Part shown: one piece after another, positions 16,811 through 25,487 of the stretch
How the letters are laid out: each line of letters opens with the position of its first letter
Numbering within the stretch: the stretch's first letter is position 1
Origin: JBGSKY01 sp041740995
Lineage (GTDB): Bacteria > Planctomycetota > Planctomycetia > Pirellulales > Pirellulaceae
Direction: 5' to 3'
NCBI GenBank assembly: GCA_041740995.1
Contig: JBGSKY010000132.1
Location: 1 to 32,905, forward strand
DNA length: 32,905 nucleotides
Program-made: the position numbers and the translations under genes
Notes under the pieces: model-generated
What the model was told of the DNA's origin: nothing
Seen by the model: only the letters and a program-made list of their open reading frames with translations
Database searches by the model: none

Positions 16811-17083
16811 GATTTTCTTATTCCGGTCAGCGAGAGGGGCAAGTTGTTGTAACTAGAAAAAATTTTATAGGTCCCTTAGTATACGGTACGAGCCTCTGCA
16901 TGATCGTGATCGTTCATAAACGTGGTAAATTTTGCAAAGGTTCAAACGCGAATGGAGGCGAATTTAAACACTGCGCGCGTTCGCGCTCACTCGCGGTAAA
17001 ATGACTTCGCGATGTTTTACCCATGAAGGGCAACGTCAAGTGTGCGTGGCCGATAAACAACCTTAACTTATTCGCAAACCTTT
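16811..17083. other. Intergenic control region, divergent genes
   Basis: The 273 bp lie between head-to-head genes, so they should hold both promoters. There is an AT-rich patch around 16856-16870 and the small palindrome gtatac at 16879-16884. A GC-rich gcgcgcgttcgcgctcactc tract follows near 16974-16993. No repeat copy, RNA motif or ORF with a ribosome binding site was found. Confidence 0.35.
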
Positions 17084-17911
17084 ATGAACATTGACTCGCA
17101 TCATCATTTCTGGGTTTATTCAACGAGCGAATATCCGTGGATCAGCGACTCAATGGCCGAATTGCGCCGCGATTTTTTGCCAGACGATCTCCTGGCTGCC
17201 AAACGCGACTGCGGTATCGAAGGTGTTGTTTCGGTGCAGGCTCGGCAGTCGATCGAGGAAACGCAATGGCTCATTGAGCTCGCCGAGGCGAATAGTTTTA
17301 TTCGTGGAGTGGTCGGATGGGTGCCTTTGTGCGAACCAGATGTTGCCCAGCCGCTAGAACGTTGGACTCATCATTCTGTTTTGAAATCGATTCGCCACGT
17401 GGTGCAAGATGAGCTCGATGGCTTTATGGATAATTCTGCCTTCGATGCTGGCGTCAAGCAACTTGGGCGGTACGACTTGGCATACGACATCTTGATCTTT
17501 GCTCGACAGCTTGAAGAAGCAATAAGGTTGGTCGACCGGCATCCGTCGCAGCGATTTGTGCTTGATCACATCGCTAAGCCTATAATTGAGTCGTCAGCGA
17601 CTGACCCGCAGTGGGAGTCCGCTATCGTCGAGCTGGCCAAACGCGAAAATGTGGCTTGTAAGTTCTCAGGCGTCGCGACCGAAGTTCGTGATTCCGATTG
17701 GACGATCGATAAGATCCGTCCTTACTGGGATGTGGTGCTCAACGCGTTTGGCCCTGGCCGACTGATGTTCGGCACCGATTGGCCCGTCTGTCTGTTACGA
17801 ACCGGCTACAAGCAATGGTTCGACACGTGCACCAGCCTTGCAAGCGGTTTATCGGTCGAGGAAAAAGAACAATTTTGGGGTAGTACAGCAACGCATTGGT
17901 ATAAGCTATGA
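17084..17911 (+). CDS. Amidohydrolase-family lactonase, L-fuconolactonase-like
   Basis: 275 residues, typical of the COG3618 metal-dependent hydrolases that include L-fuconolactonase and 2-pyrone-4,6-dicarboxylate lactonase. It opens MNIDSHHHFWVYSTSEYPWI; DSHHHFW with H6 and H8 is the family signature. RFVLDHIAKP (D161, H162), the CKFSG strand and LMFGTDWPV (catalytic D232) complete the site. Expected reaction: hydrolysis of a sugar lactone such as L-fucono-1,4-lactone to the free acid, in the cytosol. A zinc alcohol dehydrogenase follows 81 bp downstream on the same strand, which suits lactone production or later oxidation in the same pathway. The substrate is inferred from family only. Confidence 0.85.
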   Translation: MNIDSHHHFWVYSTSEYPWISDSMAELRRDFLPDDLLAAKRDCGIEGVVSVQARQSIEETQWLIELAEANSFIRGVVGWVPLCEPDVAQPLERWTHHSVLKSIRHVVQDELDGFMDNSAFDAGVKQLGRYDLAYDILIFARQLEEAIRLVDRHPSQRFVLDHIAKPIIESSATDPQWESAIVELAKRENVACKFSGVATEVRDSDWTIDKIRPYWDVVLNAFGPGRLMFGTDWPVCLLRTGYKQWFDTCTSLASGLSVEEKEQFWGSTATHWYKL

Positions 17912-17992
17912 TCGGTTTCCGAATGTCAGCGAGGGCCTTCATTCCCGAGATTATCAGGCGATAGTCTGTCGTAGAATTATTCGATTTTAATT

Positions 17993-19018
17993 ATGCGTGC
18001 GATCCAAATATCCGAAGTCAAGACTCTCAAGCGAATCGATATTCCTGAACCGGGAAAACCTGCGGCTGGGCAAGCGTTGGTCCGGACACATCGAATGGGC
18101 GTTTGCGGAACCGACGTAAGTTGCTATCTCGGCAAGTTTCCGTTCTTTGCGTTTCCGAGAATACCGGGGCATGAGCTGGGTGTCGAAGTTCTAGCGGTTG
18201 GTCCTGGCGTGGAAAATGTCACTGCGGGCGATCGATGCAGTGTTGAACCGTACATGAATTGCGGAACTTGTGTTGCGTGTCGTAAAGGTGCTGGCAACTG
18301 TTGCGTAAATTTGAAAGTCATCGGTGTTATGTGTGACGGGGGACTGTGTGATCAGTTCTTGATCCGTGCCGACAAATTGCATCGATCGTCGAAGCTGAGT
18401 TTTGATCAGCTTGCCTTAGTCGAGACATTAGCCATTGGCTGTCACGCCAACAATCGCGGCAACCCTCAGCCCGGCGACCATTTATTGATTATAGGTATGG
18501 GTCCCATAGGCCTATCAACACTTGAGTTTGCGAGATTGAGCGGAGCGGAAGTTAGCGTCATGGATGTGAATGCCCAGCGATTGGATTTTGTCCGCAACAA
18601 TTACGGTATCAAAAACACGATCGAGTTTCGTGGCGATGGATCAGAGCTTGAGCAGATGCGTTCGGTAACGCAAGGCGACATGTACAGTGTTGTCACCGAC
18701 GCAACCGGCAATCGACATTCAATGGCTGGTGCACTTGGATATCTTGCCCCGACGGGAACGCTGGTGTACGTCGGCATCACGACTGACGAAATTGTTTTTC
18801 GGCACCCTGTCATGCATCGTCCCGAAGCGACGATCAAAGCGTCGCGAAACGCGATGCCAAGTGATTTTTCACGAATCATCGATCTGATTGAAAAGGGGAC
18901 CATTAAGACAGAGCCCTGGATCACTCATCGAACTGATTTTGAGCACGTCGAGCGAGATTTTGATAGTTTTACAAAACTGGAAACCGGCGTCCTGAAGGCA
19001 ATGATCGAGCTGGTCTAA
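17993..19018 (+). CDS. Zinc-dependent alcohol/polyol dehydrogenase (MDR family), sugar-dehydrogenase-like
   Basis: 341 residues. Catalytic zinc ligands C38 (GVCGTD), H60 and E61 (PGHELG) are present, as is the structural-zinc quartet C90, C93, C96, C104 in NCGTCVACRKGAGNCC. The Rossmann loop is GMGPIGL at 168-174. The polyol/sugar dehydrogenase subgroup of MDRs fits best. Coupled with the fuconolactonase-like gene 81 bp upstream, an NAD(P)-dependent oxidation in hexose or deoxyhexose breakdown, such as an L-fucose or fuconate-pathway step, is plausible. That assignment is inference. No separate promoter was seen in the 81-bp gap, so the two may be co-transcribed. Confidence 0.86.
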   Translation: MRAIQISEVKTLKRIDIPEPGKPAAGQALVRTHRMGVCGTDVSCYLGKFPFFAFPRIPGHELGVEVLAVGPGVENVTAGDRCSVEPYMNCGTCVACRKGAGNCCVNLKVIGVMCDGGLCDQFLIRADKLHRSSKLSFDQLALVETLAIGCHANNRGNPQPGDHLLIIGMGPIGLSTLEFARLSGAEVSVMDVNAQRLDFVRNNYGIKNTIEFRGDGSELEQMRSVTQGDMYSVVTDATGNRHSMAGALGYLAPTGTLVYVGITTDEIVFRHPVMHRPEATIKASRNAMPSDFSRIIDLIEKGTIKTEPWITHRTDFEHVERDFDSFTKLETGVLKAMIELV

Positions 19019-19105
19019 TTTCAATGGCAGTCTTGCCGACACCGATATCGAGATGCTAGGGCGTCTCGGCTGCGCAAAAATTTTTAAGGCTAAAGAGCGA
19101 TTCTC

Positions 19106-19642
19106 TTGATCGAATCTATTTTGCAATCTTATCGCTTCTGTTCACGTTGTGGTGCTGCTTGTAGCGGGCCCATTGCCGAGAACTCTTATCGATGCCAACA
19201 ATGCAATTACGCAAGATACTTTAATCCAGTGGTTGCGGTCGGCATGATTTTAACCAACGACGAAAACCATGTTCTGTTGTTGCGTCGGAATTGTGATCCT
19301 GGAAAAGGCAAACTTGGAATGCCAGGTGGATTCGTCGATATCGGAGAAACGGCCGAGCAAGCTGCAATTCGCGAGACGTTTGAGGAGGTTGGGCTTTCGA
19401 CACACAATCTTCGATACATCGTGACTTTCCCCAATTCGTATGTGCATCAGTCCGTGGAAATTCCAGTGCTCGACATCTTTTTTACCGGTCAGATTGCTAC
19501 GCCTGGAGAATCAATGAAACTTGCCGAAGCCGAAGTTTCCGAGGCAGATTGGTTCCCACTGACCGATTCGGTTCTTCACGAGATAGCGTTTGAGTCCAAT
19601 CGGCTGGCCTTGCTGGAATTCAAGCGTACGTTTTCGGCTTGA
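19106..19642 (+). CDS. Nudix hydrolase with N-terminal zinc ribbon
   Basis: 178 residues from a TTG codon; no ATG is available upstream of the conserved region and AAAGAG precedes it. The zinc ribbon has C12, C15, C30 and C33 (FCSRCGA, RCQQCNY) followed by RYFNPVVAVGMI. The Nudix box runs from G75 to L97 with E81, R89, E90, E93 and E94 all present. This architecture resembles the NADH-pyrophosphatase (NudC) and related ribbon-Nudix proteins, but it is shorter than NudC and lacks its N-terminal domain. It should hydrolyse a nucleoside diphosphate derivative; the substrate is unclear. The C-terminal aromatic segment EADWFPLTDSVLHEIAFESN is typical. Confidence 0.86.
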   Translation: MIESILQSYRFCSRCGAACSGPIAENSYRCQQCNYARYFNPVVAVGMILTNDENHVLLLRRNCDPGKGKLGMPGGFVDIGETAEQAAIRETFEEVGLSTHNLRYIVTFPNSYVHQSVEIPVLDIFFTGQIATPGESMKLAEAEVSEADWFPLTDSVLHEIAFESNRLALLEFKRTFSA

Positions 19643-20077
19643 CGGACCATCTCTGCGAGTTATTCTTTCGACAGTTCAAGGTGATCGCCGCCGCGTCTGC
19701 GTTGGTGATGAACAGGGAACTCCGGTGAAATTCCGGGACGGTCCGGCCGCTGTATGCCATTTGCGATCTTGAACGATCGCGTCCGTCGCTCCTTCTAGTG
19801 AAGTGCCATTGCTCGTCAAACGCGAGTGAGAAGGCTGTGAGCGATCGGTACGAGTGGTGAGTCAGAAGACCTACCTTGAGCTAGACAGCTTCGTGCCCTC
19901 TTGGATTGGGGCGGTTGTTGCAACTGCGACTTTGTTCTTCGAATGTCTCTTGCGGACGAATTCGAGTCAATTTTAGTCAGCGTTGAAATATACTGATCAA
20001 CTACCGAATTTTCATGGACCGTTGACATTGTCGCGGACTGTAAATCAATTCGGGGTTTGCCCAAGAATCGGGACATT
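19643..20077 (+). other. Long leader between Nudix gene and DUF4465 gene
   Basis: The 435 bp without a protein gene are mostly accounted for by a cobalamin riboswitch (19675-19881). The remaining 196 bp before the ATG at 20078 would be the expression platform; a small ggg...ccc hairpin (cggggtttgccc, 20051-20062) lies just upstream of the start. No other gene was seen. Confidence 0.6.
19675..19881 (+). promoter_or_regulatory. Cobalamin (adenosylcobalamin-type) riboswitch
   Basis: The core reads aacagggaactccggtgaaa then ttccgggacggtccggccgctgt (19711-19753), the classical GGGAA, GGTGAAA, CC, GGTCC, GCCGCTGT order of the B12 box. The 3' part, gagtcagaagacctacc at 19859-19875, is the other conserved block. 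The closing stem pairs ttcaaggt (19675-19682) with accttgag (19873-19880), 7 of 8 pairs. It lies on the plus strand upstream of the DUF4465 gene at 20078, so cobalamin would repress that gene in the usual way. The extra stem between the blocks is long (about 100 bases), as in the class-I group with peripheral elements. Confidence 0.9.
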
Positions 20078-20989
20078 ATGCTTTTCACAGTTTCCGCGTT
20101 TCTCAAACGCTCGATCGTTCTATTGTGTTGCGTTTCCGCGTTCCAGTTTTCTATCGTAAACGCTCGCGGCGATGTTGTTATCGATTTTGAGGAGCTGACG
20201 AATTTTACCGCAACCGGCGCGACGGGAAGTTACTACGACGGGTACAGCGACGCTGCAAACACTAGCGGCTGGACGTCTCGTGGTGCGTCTTTCAACACCG
20301 GATCTTTTGGGCCCGGCTGGAGTTATTCCAATGTCAATGCTCCGACGACATCTGGTTACGGCAATCAGTGGTCGAGCTTCACAGGGACTGGCGTTGGTGG
20401 GTTTGGAAATTATGCTTTAGGAACAGGCTATGTTGACGTTACATCCGTAGGCGGCGCGCCACCCTTTAATCCGCTCGATGTCAACGATTTGGCTTTGCTG
20501 CCAACGATCAACCTTCCTTCTGGAATGCGACCCAACGCAGTCCAGGTAAGCAATGCGACAGTCGCTGCATTTATTCTTCGCGATGGTAATCAGTTTGCAA
20601 AAAAATTTGGCGGACCAACCGGCAACGATCCAGATTTTTTCAAGCTATCTATCTTTGGAATCAATGCGTTCAATCAAGCGATCGGGAACGAAGTCGAATT
20701 CTACTTGGCCGATTATCGATTCACCGATAACACGCTTGACTACATCACTAACCAATGGAACACGCTTGATCTTACTCCCCTAGCAAATGCAACCAGCTTG
20801 CACTTTAATATTTCATCGTCCGATGTGGGCAACTTCGGAATGAATTCTCCGGCGTTTTTTGCGATCGACAACCTGTCGCTAATCGCCGTTCCTGAGCCTT
20901 CGTCGCTAGCTTTGGTACTCAGTGGGCTGGCGCTCACCTGGAAAATCCGCCAGCGACGACGCAAGGTTTTCGAGCCAGCCGCCAACTAA
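20078..20989 (+). CDS. Exported DUF4465 family protein with PEP-CTERM anchor, riboswitch-controlled
   Basis: 303 residues from ATG 20078 (a TTG at 20057 would extend it by 7). A signal peptide spans MLFTVSAFLKRSIVLLCCVS to about NARG. The mature part has the DUF4465 pattern: DVVIDFEELTNF, SYYDGYSDAANTSGWTSRGA, the YADYRF-like FYLADYRFTDN, WNTLDLTPLANATSLHFNIS, and GMNSPAFFAIDNLSLI. The C-terminus is a PEP-CTERM sorting signal: VPEPSSLALVLSGLALTW followed by KIRQRRRK, so it would be exosortase-processed and displayed outside. The cobalamin riboswitch upstream points to a corrinoid-related role. From memory, DUF4465 proteins also appear in B12-uptake loci of Bacteroidota. Direct cobalamin binding is an inference, not visible in sequence. 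Confidence 0.85.
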   Translation: MLFTVSAFLKRSIVLLCCVSAFQFSIVNARGDVVIDFEELTNFTATGATGSYYDGYSDAANTSGWTSRGASFNTGSFGPGWSYSNVNAPTTSGYGNQWSSFTGTGVGGFGNYALGTGYVDVTSVGGAPPFNPLDVNDLALLPTINLPSGMRPNAVQVSNATVAAFILRDGNQFAKKFGGPTGNDPDFFKLSIFGINAFNQAIGNEVEFYLADYRFTDNTLDYITNQWNTLDLTPLANATSLHFNISSSDVGNFGMNSPAFFAIDNLSLIAVPEPSSLALVLSGLALTWKIRQRRRKVFEPAAN

Positions 20990-21098
20990 ATTGCCTAGAA
21001 TAATTCCTCGTAAGGATTAAACTGTTCTCGACACTAGACGGCGTTTTAACAAGATGTCGTCTTGACGCAGAGCGGAGCAATTTATCGACAGGACTCGC

Positions 21099-22451
21099 GT
21101 GATACCAAAGCGATCACTTGCGAAAACTTTCAACTGGATCATGAGCTGGTTCGTGGTTGTAGTGAGTTTCGCATCGGCGAACGCGCAAGACCCAATGGCT
21201 TGGCCCCAGTTTCGAGGGCCGACTGGGATGGGGCTGGCGGCCAGCGACGCAGTCGTAACACAACTGGACGATCCAAAAAATCTACGTTGGAGAACCGACC
21301 TATTAGGCACTGGATGGTCTTCGCCGGTGTTTGACGGCCAACGATTGTGGGTTACTTCCGCGACGTCGATCCTTGCGTCGCCAGAATCCGCATTGGATCG
21401 ACTCGCCAATGACAAATTCGCTGATTCGAAAGATTTTGCTCAGCGAATTGAGCTCTTCGCAATCGCGATTGATAGCTTCAGCGGTGAAAAACTTTTCGAG
21501 CAGTCTCTTGCCGTTTTAAAGAATCCCGGTCCGATTCATTCGATGAATAGTTTCGCGTCACCAACACCAACGGTCGCGGGCAATCGCATCGTATGTCACT
21601 TCGGTAGTTATGGAACGTGGTGTTTAGATGCGTCGACAGCCAAGGTCTTGTGGTCTGCCAAAATGGATTTAGATGAAAGCATCGGTCCAGCTAGCAGTCC
21701 GATTATCACCAATGACTTAGTCATTTTGACTTGCGATGGGATTGATCAGCAATACATCGCCGCGCTGGACATCAACGATGGAAAACTTGCGTGGAAGACT
21801 CAGCGGCCACCATTTCGTGCGACAGACCCGGACTTCAACAAGGCTTACTGCACGCCACTTCTAATTGATCGCAACGGCAATCAGGAACTCGTTATCTTGG
21901 GAGCACAATGGATCGTCGGCTACGACCCAAGCGATGGTCGAGAGTTATGGAGGGCGGACTACGGCAACGGCTTTAGCAATTCATCGATGCCAATTTTCAC
22001 GCATGACTTGTTAATCTTTTCGACCGGTTTTGCAAAAGCAGATCTAACTGCTCTAAAAGTATCCGGCCATGGTCAGCTATCCTCAGATGCGTTTCGATGG
22101 CGAACAAGTCGCGGCGTACCAGAAAAGCCCTCGTTAGTTTTTGATCGGAAGCAGATTTATTTGATCTCAGATGACGGCATACTCACAGCCGTTTCAATCG
22201 AATCCGGCAGCACTGTTTGGCAACAGCGTTTAGGTGGGACTTTTTCAGCGTCGCCGTTGCTCAGCGGAGAAAATATTTTCTTAGCCAATCATGAGGGACA
22301 AGTATTCGTTGGCAAGGTTGGAAATCGATTCAAGCCAATCTGCACTCTTGAAATAGATGAGCAGATAATGGCTTCTCCAATCGCTTTAGGAAACGACTTT
22401 TTTATTCGTTCCAAGAAAGCTCTTTATCGATTTGGAACGCCAGAAAAGTAA
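21099..22451 (+). CDS. Exported PQQ-like beta-propeller repeat protein
   Basis: 450 residues from GTG 21099 with AGGA 6 bp before it; ATG 21138 is an alternative. The N-terminus (KRSLAKTFNWIMSWFVVVVS, then ASANAQ) is a signal peptide. The mature part opens WPQFRGPTGMG, common in planctomycete PQQ-like proteins, and contains repeated propeller blades such as LRWRTDLLGTGWSSPVFDGQ, VLWSAKMDLDESIGPASSPI, KLAWKTQRPPFRA and TVWQQRLGGTFSASPLLSGE. No PQQ-dehydrogenase active-site residues or heme site are evident, so it is a BamB-like or scaffold propeller rather than a proven enzyme. It lies 109 bp after the DUF4465 gene on the same strand; whether they share a transcript is unknown. Confidence 0.84.
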   Translation: MIPKRSLAKTFNWIMSWFVVVVSFASANAQDPMAWPQFRGPTGMGLAASDAVVTQLDDPKNLRWRTDLLGTGWSSPVFDGQRLWVTSATSILASPESALDRLANDKFADSKDFAQRIELFAIAIDSFSGEKLFEQSLAVLKNPGPIHSMNSFASPTPTVAGNRIVCHFGSYGTWCLDASTAKVLWSAKMDLDESIGPASSPIITNDLVILTCDGIDQQYIAALDINDGKLAWKTQRPPFRATDPDFNKAYCTPLLIDRNGNQELVILGAQWIVGYDPSDGRELWRADYGNGFSNSSMPIFTHDLLIFSTGFAKADLTALKVSGHGQLSSDAFRWRTSRGVPEKPSLVFDRKQIYLISDDGILTAVSIESGSTVWQQRLGGTFSASPLLSGENIFLANHEGQVFVGKVGNRFKPICTLEIDEQIMASPIALGNDFFIRSKKALYRFGTPEK

Positions 22452-22818
22452 GATTCTCGCTTTGAGTTCTTCAAGCCGAATTGCTTACAAGTGAACCCGC
22501 TCGGGTATCTGTGCCAATCGATCGGTATCTTGTAATACTAGCGATTCGTTTGCGTCAGATTGCAGTCGAGCATTGAACTTGGGCTTGTCAATCGCGTCCA
22601 ATGGCTTCGTTCGATTTGCGCGGACTTTCGTGAAGCTCCTCCTCGATCAAAAAGATAACTTCAAAGCTAAGACTAAAATTCTTCGGCGTCGCACCACGCA
22701 AAAGATAACCGGAATCGCTTTCGTAGCGGTTGACATAAATGTCAAACTAACGCTATTTTTCAACGCCGGTATACTACGAACGCCTAGGTTGATTGGTAAG
22801 AATTTACTTCAAACAAAT
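22452..22818. other. Intergenic region upstream of epimerase gene
   Basis: 367 bp. The first part shows nothing recognisable. A reading frame is open from 22573 into the epimerase, but it lacks any NAD-binding homology and is probably untranslated leader. Near the 3' end lies the palindrome described at 22730-22745. Confidence 0.45.
22730..22745. promoter_or_regulatory. Candidate operator/promoter palindrome upstream of epimerase
   Basis: TTGACATAAATGTCAA is a perfect 7-bp inverted repeat with a 2-bp spacer. Its left arm contains a consensus -35 TTGACA, and TATTTT (22754-22759) lies 18 bp downstream as a weak -10. It stands 73 bp before ATG 22819. A dimeric repressor overlapping the -35 element is a reasonable guess. 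Confidence 0.45.
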
Positions 22819-23814
22819 ATGACGATTCAGTCCAAAATACTGGTCACAGGTGGCTCAGGCTTGTTAGGTAACAACCTGCTGCGGGCTTTTTTAAACGCCG
22901 GAAATCGCATCGCAACGCTGTCACGTCAAGACGCCAGCGCTTCATGCTACAACGCTTTGGATGTCGAAGTGATCCAAGCAGACATTACCGACGCGGCGGC
23001 AGTAGAAAAAGCGATTGCAAGTTGTGATTGTGTCGTCCATTCAGCGGCCCACATCCATATCGGCTGGACCCAACGCGACGAAGCGATGCGTATCAACGAG
23101 CAAGGCACGTTAAATATCGCTCAAGCTGCAAATCGACTGGGCAAACCAATGGTCCATGTCTCAACCGTCAACGTTTTGGCCATCGGCCAGCAAGAAGAAC
23201 CAGCCGATGAAAATACGCCGGGCGACGGACAGATTCCACTGACTTACGTGTTGAGCAAACGCGCTGCTGAAAATGCAGTGAAGCAGGAGGCCGCAAAGGG
23301 GCTACAGACTACATTCGTTTATCCGGGCTTCATGCTTGGCCCTTGGGATTGGAAACCAAGTAGCGGTCGGATGATTGTCGAGCTCAGCAAGCGATGGGTG
23401 CCAATGGCCCCGGCGGGCGGATGCAGCGTTTGCGATGCGCGTGATGTAGCCGCTGGGATCGTTAGTATTGTCCAACGTCAGATTTGGGGTGAACGTTTCG
23501 TCTTGGCCGGAAACAACATGACGTATTTCGACCTTTGGCGGAACATCAAGCAGAAATTGGGCAAGCGACCTCCGTTGACCATTCTTCGGAAACCAGGCCG
23601 ACTCGTGGTCGGCGGTTTTAGTGACCGATTTTTGAGTTCGGCCAGCCAAGAATCGGAGACAAATTCAGCCGCCATCGCTATCGCTTCGCAGTTCCATTAC
23701 TACAGCTCGGCGCATGCCCAAACCAAACTGGGTTACAAAATCCGCGACTTTCAAGCGACCCTCGACGACTCGATCCATTGGCTTACCGAACATGGGCTAC
23801 TGAAGAAACTCTAA
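22819..23814 (+). CDS. NAD-dependent epimerase/dehydratase (extended SDR, dihydroflavonol-reductase-like)
   Basis: 331 residues from ATG 22819, which precedes the Rossmann strand directly: MTIQSKILVTGGSGLLGNNL with GGSGLLG at 11-17. The strand VVHSAAHIHIGW, the VHVSTVNVLAIG segment and the catalytic pair Y143/K147 in YVLSKRAAE follow, then FVYPGFMLGPWD. The pattern matches the 4-reductase or hopanoid-associated sugar-epimerase subgroup of extended SDRs. The substrate is not determinable. The frame is open further upstream to 22573, but those 82 codons have no domain character and the start chosen gives the family length. It converges on the gsp cluster with 54 bp between stops. Confidence 0.86.
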   Translation: MTIQSKILVTGGSGLLGNNLLRAFLNAGNRIATLSRQDASASCYNALDVEVIQADITDAAAVEKAIASCDCVVHSAAHIHIGWTQRDEAMRINEQGTLNIAQAANRLGKPMVHVSTVNVLAIGQQEEPADENTPGDGQIPLTYVLSKRAAENAVKQEAAKGLQTTFVYPGFMLGPWDWKPSSGRMIVELSKRWVPMAPAGGCSVCDARDVAAGIVSIVQRQIWGERFVLAGNNMTYFDLWRNIKQKLGKRPPLTILRKPGRLVVGGFSDRFLSSASQESETNSAAIAIASQFHYYSSAHAQTKLGYKIRDFQATLDDSIHWLTEHGLLKKL

Positions 23815-23868
23815 CGCTTTGGGGACGAATGAAAAAAATCACTTCGAAAAACGCCCGCTTGAAACGTA

Positions 23869-24855
23869 CTAGTCAAAAGAAAATTTGATCGTCTGCGACT
23901 CGCCTGAAATACCTGGCGTCTGAGCAATAAAAGTTTGCGTCCGCGACTTGCCGTTGGTCGATTCTATCCACAACGAAAATCTAGTCGAGCTGTCGCCGAG
24001 CAGCGGTTCTAATCTTTGGCGGTCGCTTGGGTCGGAAATTGTCGCCTCTAAAATCAGCCGAATCTCACTTAGCGAAGTTTCACGGACTTTTTCGAGCAAA
24101 CGTTTGGCTTGTCCATCTTGTACGACCGACTTACAAACTGCCAAAAACGAATCATCTGTTGCTCGAAAGACATTCAATCGACCTGATCCCAAGAGCGTGA
24201 TTTGCCGAGTAAGCTTGGCCAGCTCGCGATCGTCGCCCGCCAGTTGGTGAATTTGCACAATATCAAAAACTTCGCCAAAACTTCGAAATGCGAGCGATTT
24301 TGGCCGCCGGCTGCTGAAGTTTTCTTCTGTCGTGGTTGTGGGACTCAAACTCGAAGATTCTTGTGACGACTGCTTGGCGTCGACTACCGCAGCACTTGTC
24401 CTTGAAGGCAAAAGCCGCATCGAGCGAATTCCGATCAGCCCGGTCAGGTCTTTGATCGCCTGTTGGCAAGCTCGTTCCTTGCCTGCATCGTAGATCGTGT
24501 TCAAGTTCGCTTTCGCATCTTCGTCTGCAAGCAATAAATCAAACGTTTGCTTGCCCAAAACAACTCGATCGGACATGATCGACGGAAAAGCTTGTTGCTT
24601 ACCGCGTTGCTTCCGCGTTGATCGATCGCTGATTTCAAAAAGCTGCGAAGCCGCTGGCAACAAGGCTCGTTGCAAGCTTTCAATCCCCCATTGACGCTGC
24701 ATGACCGAATGAGCATCTATCGCGGCGATACTTGCCTGGGCCGTTTGACGAGCCGACCGAGTCAATGCGACCCCAACGATGATGATTGCGACGAGCACGA
24801 TCAATAGCACAAAACCTTGGTGGCATGATCGTTTGGAACCTTGCAAACTGAACAT
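23869..24855 (-). CDS. gspK: Type II secretion minor pseudopilin GspK-like protein
   Basis: 328 residues from ATG 24855, with AGGTGA about 5 bp before it; GTG 24864, overlapping the gspJ stop, would add three residues. The type IV prepilin leader ends HQG, then FVLLIVLVAIIIVGVALTRS. As usual for GspK, glutamate at +5 is absent. The large globular domain contains DEDAKANLNTIYDAG, matching the GspK D-x-x-x-x-N-x-N segment, and a helix-hairpin-like second half. GspK caps the pseudopilus tip with GspI and GspJ. It is last in the gsp operon. Length fits the family (about 320). Confidence 0.85.
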   Translation of the reverse strand: MFSLQGSKRSCHQGFVLLIVLVAIIIVGVALTRSARQTAQASIAAIDAHSVMQRQWGIESLQRALLPAASQLFEISDRSTRKQRGKQQAFPSIMSDRVVLGKQTFDLLLADEDAKANLNTIYDAGKERACQQAIKDLTGLIGIRSMRLLPSRTSAAVVDAKQSSQESSSLSPTTTTEENFSSRRPKSLAFRSFGEVFDIVQIHQLAGDDRELAKLTRQITLLGSGRLNVFRATDDSFLAVCKSVVQDGQAKRLLEKVRETSLSEIRLILEATISDPSDRQRLEPLLGDSSTRFSLWIESTNGKSRTQTFIAQTPGISGESQTIKFSFD

Positions 24856-24860
24856 CGGCT

Positions 24861-25487
24861 TCACCTGTAAAATGACTCGTCAATTACCACATTACCGAAC
24901 TGATCAAACATTGCGATTCGAACCGAGCTTGGGATTCGATCACGTGCTTGAGAGTTGCGATCTGGATCGCGATCAAGTTCTCCCAATCGGTCAGCGGCAG
25001 TCAATGCGCCGATCTCATTGGAACTGACGATGATCCGATTCAGCCCCGCGTAAATGGGTTCGGTCATCTGCGTTGTCGCTGCACCAAAATTGTTTTGACT
25101 CGCTAACGGAAATTGCACACGGACCAAGAGCGACTCTTTTGCGTCGACGCGAACCTCATATCGAACAACGGCCAGTCGTTGGCTACAAATCAGTGTTAGT
25201 GGATCGCGTTCGATAAACCCTTGCAGTTCAAAAGCGTTCTCCGCGATTTGAATTTGTCTGGCGTTCGTCAAATCGCGTCGAAGCTGTTCAATCAACTGCG
25301 TTCGAGCAAATGCGTTGACCATTTCACCATTCGGAGGTTCGATCGACAGAAAGCTTCGCCGCAGCACACCGAGAACTAGAACCATCAGCAACGCGCTGAG
25401 CACTAAGGCGACGACCAGCTCGATCAATGAGAACGCAGCGCTGCACCGGAGCGAATGGTCCCTTGAATTGCGACGATGTGAAAACAT
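24861..25487 (-). CDS. gspJ: Type II secretion minor pseudopilin GspJ-like protein
   Basis: 208 residues. The prepilin N-terminus is MFSHRRNSRDHSLRCSAA then FSLIELVVALVLSALLMVLV, with glutamate at +5. The cleavage-site residue before F is alanine rather than the usual glycine. The remainder (TQLIEQLRRDLTNARQIQIA and the beta-rich LTLICSQRLAVVRYEV) fits GspJ-type minor pseudopilins. Its ATG shares one base with the gspI stop (TGATG), and its stop overlaps the start region of gspK, so translation is coupled. The J assignment rests on order, length and the following gspK. Confidence 0.8.
   Translation of the reverse strand: MFSHRRNSRDHSLRCSAAFSLIELVVALVLSALLMVLVLGVLRRSFLSIEPPNGEMVNAFARTQLIEQLRRDLTNARQIQIAENAFELQGFIERDPLTLICSQRLAVVRYEVRVDAKESLLVRVQFPLASQNNFGAATTQMTEPIYAGLNRIIVSSNEIGALTAADRLGELDRDPDRNSQARDRIPSSVRIAMFDQFGNVVIDESFYR

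Noticed and set aside
22573..22818. 82-codon N-terminal extension of the epimerase
   Set aside because: The Rossmann fold starts right after ATG 22819 at normal family spacing; the extension has no homology and contains the candidate promoter palindrome.
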